Source: CAZWUZ01 sp964637655 [NCBI: uncultured bacterium]
Lineage (GTDB): Bacteria; DAOPZR01
Direction: 5' to 3'
DNA: 5,236 nt
NCBI GenBank assembly: GCA_964637655.1
Contig: CAZWUZ010000267.1
Span: 1 to 5,236, forward strand
The translations under genes and the position numbers were made by a program. The notes beneath the pieces were generated by a model, which was not told the DNA's origin, did not search any database, and saw only the letters and a list, made by a program, of their open reading frames with translations. How positions within the stretch are numbered: the stretch's first letter is position 1; each line of letters opens with the position of its first letter. Shown here in pieces: positions 1 through 5,236 of the stretch.

Positions 1-1483
1 TGATGACGTTGGCGGTGATGAAGACCGTGATGTTCGACTTGTCCGAGTAGCGCCGGTCATGGCTGAACAGGCGGCCGAACAGCGGGATGCGGCCGAGCAG
101 CGGGATATGGTCGTTCCCCTGCTGCGACTGGTCCTGCATCAGCCCGGCGATGACCAGCGTGCCGCCGTCGCGCAGCATCACCGTCACGTTGGTCGTGCGC
201 TCGTTGATCAGCGGCAGCTGCACCGGGTACTGCGCGTTCCCCGCCGAGGCGAGGTCGGAGAGGATGCTCACCGTCGGCTGCACCGTCATGGTGACGATGT
301 CGTCGTTGCCGATGGTCGGGGTGACATTCAGCGAAATGCCCGTCTCCACCGTCGAGATGGTCGGGGTCCCGCTGGTGATCTGCCCGTTGTCGTCGTAGGT
401 GTAGGTGTAGCCCGAGATGTAGGCCTGCGACGAGGTGATGTTCACCGACGCCGCCTGCCCGTTCACCGTCGTTACCCGCGGGGCGGAGAGCAGGTTCAGT
501 TTCCCCTGCTTTTCCAGCGCGCGCAGCGTCCCCGCCAGGTTGGTGATGGCCAGGTCCTTGAGGTTGCCCGTGGCCGCGTTCAACACCATGGCGATCCCCC
601 CGGAACTGTGCGAGGTGCCCGGATCGAGCGGGTTGGTCTGCCCGGTGAGGGTGGTGTTGCGGAAACTGGTGTAGCCGAGATCCCAGTTGAGCCCGAGTTC
701 TTCGGTCGCGGCTTCGGTCAGTTCGACAAATTTCGCCTCGATCATCACCTGCGCCGTGGTCTGCTCGTCGAGCCGGTTGATGAACCGCCCGATGGTCTCG
801 ATGTTCTCCGGGGTGTCGATGACGATCAGCGAGTTGGTGCTGGCATCGACGATGATCTGCCCGTCCTCCGACAGCATCGAGGAAAGCACCGTGCTGAGGT
901 CGCTGGCCGAGCGGCTGCGCGGGGTGAACAGCTTGGTGACGACCGTGGTGTCCGACAGCGTCAGCCGCCCTTCCACCAGCTGCGCCAGCAGCGGGGCCTC
1001 CTCGCCGGGAAGCAGCAGCCCGTCGGTGACTTCGGAAAAGTAGACGCGCGCGAGGTTCATTACCTTGGCGCGGGTGGCGGCGTCGCGGACGAAGCCGCGC
1101 ACCAGCCAGGTGTTGTTCGGCTGCTGCTGCACGTCAGCGTCATACACGCCGGTGATCTTCGCCGCGTCGCTGGCGAACATCTGCGCCCGCGTCAGCACCT
1201 GCAGCGAGAACTGCCGCACTTCGCGGTTGTCGTCCCACACGTGCAGGGTGGTGACCCCCGCAGCGGTGCCGTTGAGCATCAGTTCGTCGTGCCCGGTGAC
1301 CGTGACGGTGACCAGGCCGGCGGTGCCGACCGCGACCCGGGCGATGCCGTTGGGGAAGCGGACCACCTTGCTGTCGCCCACCCCGACGCGGATGAGCGGG
1401 ATGTCGGGCGAGGCGGCCCAGGCGGCGAGTGCGAGGACGATGACGGCCAGCAGGCCGGACAGCAGGATGTGTGGATTCTTCAT
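1..1483 (-). CDS. cpaC: Tad/Flp pilus outer-membrane secretin (CpaC/RcpA family), 3' end outside the window
   Basis: This gene encodes the ring-forming outer-membrane channel through which a Tad (type IVc) pilus leaves the cell. 494 residues are visible and the C-terminus runs off the left edge. Residues 1-23 look like a Sec signal peptide: K2, a hydrophobic core at 6-20 and an AWA cleavage site. Residues 28-97 match the pilus-formation N-terminal domain that marks Tad secretins (IPLIRVGVGDSKVVRF and following). Residues 108-150 are BON-like. Residues 184-267 resemble the N-domains of GspD/PilQ (DASTNSLIVIDTPENI, then AQVMIEAKFVEL). From about 315 comes the secretin core, with LLSAPRVTTVNG, ETGISLNVTPTIG and the late signature GGTLVIAGLMQD..IPLLGRIPLFGRLF at 440-473. 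The frame ends in NITVFITANVI, so probably little is missing. The ATG at 1483 has GAGGAGG six bases upstream. The gene follows cpaB by 11 bases, the usual Tad order. The family call is firm; the exact domain borders are estimates. Confidence 0.93.
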   Translation of the reverse strand, partial: MKNPHILLSGLLAVIVLALAAWAASPDIPLIRVGVGDSKVVRFPNGIARVAVGTAGLVTVTVTGHDELMLNGTAAGVTTLHVWDDNREVRQFSLQVLTRAQMFASDAAKITGVYDADVQQQPNNTWLVRGFVRDAATRAKVMNLARVYFSEVTDGLLLPGEEAPLLAQLVEGRLTLSDTTVVTKLFTPRSRSASDLSTVLSSMLSEDGQIIVDASTNSLIVIDTPENIETIGRFINRLDEQTTAQVMIEAKFVELTEAATEELGLNWDLGYTSFRNTTLTGQTNPLDPGTSHSSGGIAMVLNAATGNLKDLAITNLAGTLRALEKQGKLNLLSAPRVTTVNGQAASVNITSSQAYISGYTYTYDDNGQITSGTPTISTVETGISLNVTPTIGNDDIVTMTVQPTVSILSDLASAGNAQYPVQLPLINERTTNVTVMLRDGGTLVIAGLMQDQSQQGNDHIPLLGRIPLFGRLFSHDRRYSDKSNITVFITANVI

Positions 1484-1489
1484 GGCCGG

Positions 1490-1496
1490 CCTCCTC
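1490..1496 (-). promoter_or_regulatory. Ribosome binding site of cpaC, overlapping the cpaB stop codon
   Basis: The minus strand reads GAGGAGG, then CCGGCC, then the ATG of cpaC, a strong Shine-Dalgarno with six-base spacing. The TGA stop of cpaB (1497-1495) shares two bases with it. Ribosomes ending cpaB therefore stand on the cpaC initiation site, which suggests coupled translation of the two pilus proteins. It also fixes the secretin start at 1483. Confidence 0.85.
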
Positions 1497-2508
1497 ACCA
1501 TTCCCTGACTTCTTGGGTGGTCGACACGGCACCGTTGAAGACCTCGACGGTCTGCCGCACGCCGTGCCCGAGCAGGGTTTCCGTCGTCGCGTTCTCCGCG
1601 TCACGCACGGTGCGCTGCACCGGGGAACGCAGGACGAAGCGCACCTCCGAGGCGTGCTTGCCCGCGAAAGTCAGTTTCTCCGCCTCGCGCGGGGTCACCG
1701 CCAGCGTGATGAAGGCGAAGGCCGCGTTGGTGTCGCTCCGGTCGATTGCCTGGTTCAGCGCCAGCACTTCCGCCGTCTGCACGATGGTGCGCGTGACGTC
1801 CACCCCGGCGTAATGCTCCTCGAAGCGCGCGATGACGTCGACGATATCGCCCTGCTTGATCATGAAGTTGTTCACCAGGTCGGGCGCCTTTGCCGGCATG
1901 GTGATCGCCCGCTTGTAGATCGGGATCAGGTAGGAGAGCTGCGCCGGGCCCTGCGCGAACAGGTCGCTGATGGTCAGCAGATGCCCCGCCCGCAGCCCGG
2001 TGCGCGTTACCTTGCGCAGGAAGTCGTTCCGGCGCGCCCAGTCGATGTAGGCGGCGGGGGCCTCTTCAAACAGCGCCACCTCGAGCAGGTCATTGGTGAT
2101 AATTGTGTTGGGCGGGACGTCCATCTTCAGCGCGATGGCCTGGATCATTCCTTCACGCAGCGCGGCGGTCATGACCGCCGCGCCTGAATCAATCTCCTGC
2201 AGCGTCACGAATTCCTTGGCGCGCAGCGTGTCCGGGCTCGTCAGGGCGCCCGCCGGAGTCGGGGCGGTATCACGCCGCACGTACACCATCTCGGGCTTGA
2301 CTAAGGTGCCGCGCGGAATCGGCTGTTTGGCGAGCAAAACCGGGTACGTCGGCGGTGCGACCGGGCGGGTGTCCACCGGGGCCGCGACGGGCGGCGGGGC
2401 AGGGGGCGTGCTCCCCTTGATGTACTTCGTGTAGACGACGGCAGTCACCAGGCCAACGGCGATGATGCCGAGCACGACGGCAATGAGTATCAGCGATTTG
2501 TTCTGCAT
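1495..2508 (-). CDS. cpaB: Flp pilus assembly protein CpaB (RcpC/CpaB family)
   Basis: This gene encodes an inner-membrane protein with a large periplasmic part, which in Tad systems works with the CpaC secretin in pilus assembly. The protein has 337 residues. It has a single N-terminal membrane helix (about 5-27) with few charges before it, then a proline/alanine-rich linker (33-54). Residues 55-120 form an SAF-like unit (YPVLLAKQPIPRGTLVKPEM, later LQEIDSGAAV). Residues 122-187 form a second unit of the same length (IQAIALKMDVPPNTIITNDL, later TGLRAGHLLTISDL). The RcpC/CpaB core follows, with KRAITMPAKAPDLVNNFMIKQGDIVDVIARF-type sequence at 199-229 and FITLAVTPREAEKLTFAGKH at 266-285. The second SAF-like unit makes it longer than many CpaB proteins. 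The ATG at 2508 is supported by GAGGTG eight bases upstream and a strong promoter about 60 bases away. It is the first gene of its transcript, with cpaC next. Confidence 0.93.
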   Translation of the reverse strand: MQNKSLILIAVVLGIIAVGLVTAVVYTKYIKGSTPPAPPPVAAPVDTRPVAPPTYPVLLAKQPIPRGTLVKPEMVYVRRDTAPTPAGALTSPDTLRAKEFVTLQEIDSGAAVMTAALREGMIQAIALKMDVPPNTIITNDLLEVALFEEAPAAYIDWARRNDFLRKVTRTGLRAGHLLTISDLFAQGPAQLSYLIPIYKRAITMPAKAPDLVNNFMIKQGDIVDVIARFEEHYAGVDVTRTIVQTAEVLALNQAIDRSDTNAAFAFITLAVTPREAEKLTFAGKHASEVRFVLRSPVQRTVRDAENATTETLLGHGVRQTVEVFNGAVSTTQEVREW

Positions 2509-2512
2509 CTGT

Positions 2513-2523
2513 CGAGCACCTCG
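2513..2523 (-). promoter_or_regulatory. Ribosome binding site of cpaB inside a small hairpin
   Basis: GAGGTG (2522-2517 read on the minus strand) lies eight bases before the cpaB ATG and supports that start. The surrounding CGAG-GTG-CTCG is a perfect 4-bp inverted repeat with a 3-base loop, so the Shine-Dalgarno could be partly hidden in the RNA. The stem is short, so any effect on translation is an inference. Confidence 0.6.
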
Positions 2524-2546
2524 TCCGACACGTAGTTCAGTCCTTG

Positions 2547-2559
2547 CCCCTCCCCCCCC
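2547..2559 (-). repeat. G8-A-G4 tract in the cpaB leader
   Basis: The minus strand carries eight consecutive G (2559-2552), one A, then four G. It lies in the predicted untranslated leader, just downstream of the expected transcription start and about 30 bases before the Shine-Dalgarno. Homopolymers of this length can slip during replication. A G-rich RNA like this could also stack into a two-layer quadruplex. Neither behaviour can be shown from one sequence. Confidence 0.75.
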
Positions 2560-2573
2560 ATTTTTGTTGAGTT

Positions 2574-2602
2574 ATTCTACCATAGCGCTGGTACGTTGTC
2601 AA
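2574..2602 (-). promoter_or_regulatory. Sigma70-type promoter for the pilus genes
   Basis: On the minus strand a perfect -35 TTGACA (2602-2597) is followed by a 17-base spacer and the -10 TAGAAT (2579-2574), one base from consensus. TGG directly before the -10 gives an extended -10. An AT-rich stretch (about 2605-2627) lies just upstream, where an UP element would be. Initiation is expected near 2567-2568, giving a leader of about 58 bases before cpaB. The fit of both boxes, the spacing and the position make this a convincing promoter, provided the host uses standard housekeeping sigma specificity. Confidence 0.87.
2578..2593. promoter_or_regulatory. Candidate operator: dyad across promoter spacer and -10
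   Basis: TACCA-N6-TGGTA is a perfect 5-bp inverted repeat with a six-base centre. It fills most of the -35/-10 spacer and includes the first two bases of the -10 box. A protein bound there would block RNA polymerase. The arms are short, no second copy is seen in the window, and part of the match comes from the extended -10 itself, so this is only a candidate. Confidence 0.35.
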
Positions 2603-2636
2603 GTGCTTATAATTATGGATACAAAAAGAGGATGTC

Positions 2637-4958
2637 CTACCCGGCCGACCCGATGCGGGCCAGCCGCACACCACGCTCAGCGGCAAACCGGGCTATCCCC
2701 GCCAGCAACTGCGGGGCGCTCAACCCCGCCTCATCCAATACCTCGCCTACCGACCCGCCGCCGCGCCAGCAGTTGTCGCTATCAGCCGATAACGAGTATT
2801 CTGCGCAGATCTTATTGGCAACCCATTGCTGCATAACGCGTAAGCCGCCATTGGTGATGAGCATCGAATCCTGCCATTCAGGCCATGGCAGCACGCTGTC
2901 GCGATACTCCTGCGGCTGCCGCGTGAACAGTTCGAATGAGGTCAGGCATATAACCTTGACATTCGGTCCGTTCGCGGCAAAGGTGGGGAGCAGGGTCAAC
3001 AGGTTGTCGACCGCGCTCGTCCCGTTCACCAGCACCACCCCGCCTTTCGGCCGGTCGCAATCATACGCACGCAGCACGTACGCGCCCCGGGCTGCGGCAA
3101 AATGAGTGGGAATGCCCAGTTTTTCCCGGTCCGGCACGGTGATGGGCGGGCGCGTCAGGTGCAGCGCGATAAGGTTGACATCCTCCCTGAGTGCCGCCGC
3201 CAGCAGCACGGGCACCTCGTTGTATTCCCACGGGAAGAGGTTGATGATCTTCCCCTCGGGGAACAGTTGCGCCACCGCCGGTTCCATGATGCCGAAATGC
3301 GTGCGCGAATCCTCCGCCGTCTCCGGCCCCGAATGCCCCGCCACCCACAGGATCTTGCCCAGTTTATGGTCGCAGTCCTGCGCCATCTGCGAAAAGAGGC
3401 GCAGCGGGCCGTAGTTGAGGTAGATGAACGACCCGTAGGTCGAGGTGGCCGCCAGAAACCCGTTGAATTCACGGGTCGGGTCATCGGCGAAATTCACCGA
3501 CGCCAGCCCCGCCGCGACCCCGGCATTGCTGAACTCCGTTATCCCCATCGGCAGCAGCGCGCCGCGCGGGTTGCTCTTCCGGTCGTAATACCCCCACCCC
3601 GGGAAGTCACCCCATGGCTTGGCGAAGCCCGCGATGTTGGTCGATTCCGCCAGATCTGCCGACGAGGCGATGCACAGCGGACGCCCGTACTTCTTGGCGC
3701 AGTACGCGTTCACCCATGCCCCCCACGCGCCCAGCGCCGCGCGGTTGGGCTGCCTGTCTCCCGGCCTGGCCCACACCTCTGCCGGATACCGCTCCGCGTC
3801 GTACAGCACCGGGTCGCGCAGCGGATTCTGCCGCACGCTGAAATGCAGCGCGTGCTCCTCCGGGACCATCTCGCCCAGTGCAACGAGCCGGTCGCTCAGG
3901 CAGGTGGTGAACCCGTCATCGCCGGTCATCACCTGCATGACCTTCTGCAGGTTGGCGCGCGTCTGTGCCGCCTGCGCCCGCGCCTCCGCGCACGGCCCTT
4001 CACCGAACCCGTCAAAGCGCACGCCGTATTTTTCCTGGAACGCCCGCCTGCTCTCCCAGAATGCGTCGCTGTTCATCCGGTGCGGAACGCCATGCGACGC
4101 CGCATCGTAGACGCCGTAGCCGCGCCCTTTCCGTGTTTTGAACCACCCGCAATTCGGCACCCCGTCAGGATTGGGGCCGTGCACGAGGTCGAGCAGCACC
4201 CGCGTGACACTCTCCCACGCCATCCCCTGTTCCGTCCCCGCCACGCGCCACCCGTACGGTGTGAACCAGTCGTCAGGTGTGCCGTGCACGATGGCGCTCG
4301 TCGGGTGCGGGTCGATGCCGTAATCGTTCCAGTCGAGCAGAAAATAAAAATTGTCCGTGCCCAGTCCCCACGCGGAGTTCTTCGCCTCGTGGTTGCCCCC
4401 CGCGGTATGCCCGCCTTCGCCTTCCAGCCCGAAGACGCGGATATCGCCCGCCCCCGCCAGTTTCAGCGCCAGCGCCTGCCCGAGCGCCGCCGGCGTGCCG
4501 TGTCCCGTCGGGCCGGTGTTGAATTTGAACAGCAGTGTCTTGCCGCGGCATTCCGGGTGTCCGGAAAGCCCGTGGCAGTGCCGCAGGGTCAGCAGGTCGT
4601 CCGCCAGCACCTGCCGGTCGTCCGGGACAAAATAATCGCGGTTTTGGGTCTTTTTGTATCGGTATTTGAGCACTTCCGACAGGCAGGCGAGGGTCGCGTA
4701 GACCAAAGGCACCGTATGCCCGGCAATCAGGATGAAGCGGTCGCTGAAACGTTTCTCCGGGTGGCGGATGTCCCAGCGCATCGCCCCCGACAGCAGCAGC
4801 GCGATGAGAATGTGCGCCTTGGAATGCGAACCGCCGGGATGACCGCTCTGCCGCAGGTTGAGGGTGAAGTCAAGCGTCGCGTCGACGCAGTCGAGCAGTT
4901 TCTCCCAGTGCGGAAAATGCGGCTGCACCTCCGCCAGGGCGCGTTGCGGGTCGCTCAC
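2637..4958 (-). CDS. Divergent transketolase (thiamine diphosphate enzyme)
   Basis: The expected reaction is transfer of two-carbon ketol units between sugar phosphates, in the cytosol. At 773 residues it is about 110 longer than E. coli TktA, but the full three-domain layout is visible. The diphosphate-binding domain has GHPG (H40), AGHT (H81), GHPE (H134), a cofactor/metal motif GEG at 180-182 with N211 thirty residues after E181, and SHG (H289). The pyrimidine domain has SSADLAEST (S433) and GITEF with the catalytic glutamate at E475. Then come GHSGPETAEDSRTH (H542, D550, H554) and TRPP (R603). By manual alignment these match the TktA catalytic, phosphate-binding and hydroxyl-recognising residues, with R406 at the other phosphate position. 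This argues for an active transketolase, not phosphoketolase or pyruvate dehydrogenase E1. One oddity is Glu in place of Asp in the usual GDG motif. The start is GTG at 4958, overlapping the upstream stop as GTGA with only a weak Shine-Dalgarno, so translation is probably coupled. The in vivo substrate is unknown. Confidence 0.9.
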   Translation of the reverse strand: MSDPQRALAEVQPHFPHWEKLLDCVDATLDFTLNLRQSGHPGGSHSKAHILIALLLSGAMRWDIRHPEKRFSDRFILIAGHTVPLVYATLACLSEVLKYRYKKTQNRDYFVPDDRQVLADDLLTLRHCHGLSGHPECRGKTLLFKFNTGPTGHGTPAALGQALALKLAGAGDIRVFGLEGEGGHTAGGNHEAKNSAWGLGTDNFYFLLDWNDYGIDPHPTSAIVHGTPDDWFTPYGWRVAGTEQGMAWESVTRVLLDLVHGPNPDGVPNCGWFKTRKGRGYGVYDAASHGVPHRMNSDAFWESRRAFQEKYGVRFDGFGEGPCAEARAQAAQTRANLQKVMQVMTGDDGFTTCLSDRLVALGEMVPEEHALHFSVRQNPLRDPVLYDAERYPAEVWARPGDRQPNRAALGAWGAWVNAYCAKKYGRPLCIASSADLAESTNIAGFAKPWGDFPGWGYYDRKSNPRGALLPMGITEFSNAGVAAGLASVNFADDPTREFNGFLAATSTYGSFIYLNYGPLRLFSQMAQDCDHKLGKILWVAGHSGPETAEDSRTHFGIMEPAVAQLFPEGKIINLFPWEYNEVPVLLAAALREDVNLIALHLTRPPITVPDREKLGIPTHFAAARGAYVLRAYDCDRPKGGVVLVNGTSAVDNLLTLLPTFAANGPNVKVICLTSFELFTRQPQEYRDSVLPWPEWQDSMLITNGGLRVMQQWVANKICAEYSLSADSDNCWRGGGSVGEVLDEAGLSAPQLLAGIARFAAERGVRLARIGSAG
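2642..2666 (-). terminator. Strong RNA hairpin at the end of the transketolase gene, possible weak terminator
   Basis: The minus-strand transcript can form an 11-bp stem (arms 2666-2656 and 2652-2642, loop CAU) with nine Watson-Crick and two G-U pairs. In the plus-strand transcript the two wobbles become A-C mismatches, so the fold is specific to the minus strand. It ends three bases before the TAG stop. A second tiny repeat (AGGA-CA-TCCT, 2638-2629) and a run of five U (2627-2623) follow. That U-run is about 14 bases from the main stem, too far for a standard intrinsic terminator. It may cause pausing, incomplete termination or 3'-end stability instead. Confidence 0.4.
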
Positions 4959-5236
4959 GGAACACCGCCACCGACGGGGAACAGGTCGTGCACGATAAGC
5001 AGCACGATGACCACCGCCGCCAGCCAGCGCCAGAAGATCCGCGCGCTGCGCCGGTAATGCCGCGCGAAGTAAAAGGTCTCCGCCGCCTGCAGCCCGTCGG
5101 CAGTGTCGATGTCATGCCACGGCAGCCCGGTGATGTCCACCGTCCCCATCTGCCCGTCCGCCGCCGCGCGCGCGCCGGCCTGCGCCCGCGATTCCTCCCC
5201 CATGCCCGGCGCCGGGCGCAGGGACGCCGCGACCGC
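4955..5236 (-). CDS. C-terminal part of a probable nucleotidyltransferase with a membrane-anchor tail; 5' end outside the window
   Basis: The frame is open to the right edge with no stop, and the first ATG inside it (5203) has no Shine-Dalgarno, so this is most likely the 3' part of a longer gene. Counting from that ATG, residues 20-42 read GTVDITGLPWHDIDTADGLQ.. and end in AAE. This resembles the closing motif of sugar-phosphate and inositol-phosphate nucleotidyltransferases (typically W-x-D-V/I-D-T-P-E-D-L-x-x-A-E). A basic patch (RHYRRSAR, 48-55) and one hydrophobic helix (about 57-75, WRWLAAVVIVLLIVHDLF) follow, so the C-terminus probably anchors the protein to the inner membrane, basic side in the cytoplasm. 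The stop TGA overlaps the GTG start of the transketolase gene, marking one operon. The catalytic N-terminal half, including any GxG-type nucleotide loop, is not in the window. A separate 82- or 64-residue small membrane protein, starting at 5203 or 5149, remains possible. Confidence 0.6.
   Translation of the reverse strand, partial: AVAASLRPAPGMGEESRAQAGARAAADGQMGTVDITGLPWHDIDTADGLQAAETFYFARHYRRSARIFWRWLAAVVIVLLIVHDLFPVGGGVP

Noticed and set aside
59-1813. A 584-codon open frame on the plus strand opposite cpaC and the end of cpaB
   Set aside because: Its product is dominated by Arg, His, Val, Gly and Asp with no recognisable domain. This is the usual mirror of GC-rich coding sequence, and the minus strand has two clear pilus genes here.
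2608-2613. TATAAT on the plus strand, a possible divergent promoter
   Set aside because: No -35-like sequence lies 16-18 bases upstream, and no plausible plus-strand gene follows. It is part of the AT-rich stretch behind the minus-strand promoter.
2462-2836. Plus-strand open frames crossing the gap between cpaB and the transketolase
   Set aside because: They run through the minus-strand promoter and into coding DNA on both sides, with low-complexity Pro/Ser/Arg sequence and no Shine-Dalgarno.
2637-4958. Assignment as phosphoketolase or homodimeric pyruvate dehydrogenase E1
   Set aside because: Length fits phosphoketolase, but the GHPG, GHPE, SHG, SADL, GITEF and D-x-x-T-H landmarks follow transketolase order and spacing.
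3102-5057. A 651-codon open frame on the plus strand opposite the transketolase
   Set aside because: It is rich in Arg, Pro, Val and His and has no motif. It runs antisense to a protein whose catalytic residues are all identifiable.
4870-5115. An 81-codon minus-strand frame across the start of the transketolase
   Set aside because: It is Arg/Ser/Thr-rich and has no motif. The alternative frame ends exactly in a GTGA overlap and encodes a clear membrane helix and a nucleotidyltransferase-like motif.

Overview
This is a GC-rich window (clearly above 60% G+C by eye) in which every supported gene is on the minus strand, so it reads right to left. The right part holds the 3' end of an unnamed gene (4955-5236). 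Its visible sequence resembles the C-terminal end of a nucleotidyltransferase followed by one membrane-anchor helix. It overlaps by GTGA a 773-residue, divergent but apparently catalytically complete transketolase (2637-4958). The left part is the start of a Tad/Flp (type IVc) pilus assembly cluster: cpaB (1495-2508), which encodes the inner-membrane/periplasmic assembly protein, and cpaC (from 1483, running off the left edge), which encodes the outer-membrane secretin.

The two halves are separated by a 128-base gap (2509-2636), the only noticeably AT-rich stretch. On the minus strand it carries a near-consensus sigma70-type promoter: TTGACA, a 17-base spacer, an extended TGG and TAGAAT. A TACCA/TGGTA dyad lies across the spacer and the -10 element. 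The roughly 58-base leader contains a G8-A-G4 tract and a Shine-Dalgarno sequence held in a small hairpin. A strong hairpin that forms only in the minus-strand transcript covers the last transketolase codons. It may weaken read-through into the pilus genes, but it lacks the adjacent U-run of a standard terminator.

The secretin with its signal peptide implies a diderm (two-membrane) bacterium. The genes alone do not fix the phylum. CpaB and CpaC would work together: CpaB spans the inner membrane and reaches into the periplasm next to the CpaC pore, through which Flp pili leave the cell. CpaB seems to carry two tandem SAF-like units, and the secretin combines a Tad-type N-terminus with a GspD/PilQ-like N domain. 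The transketolase and the nucleotidyltransferase-like gene are translationally coupled and form a separate sugar-phosphate unit. No link in function between the two units is visible.

The Tad genes are a known system with unusual details. I see no entirely new system. The transketolase and nucleotidyltransferase-like pair is the least explained part. I see no RNA genes, mobile elements or CRISPR arrays.
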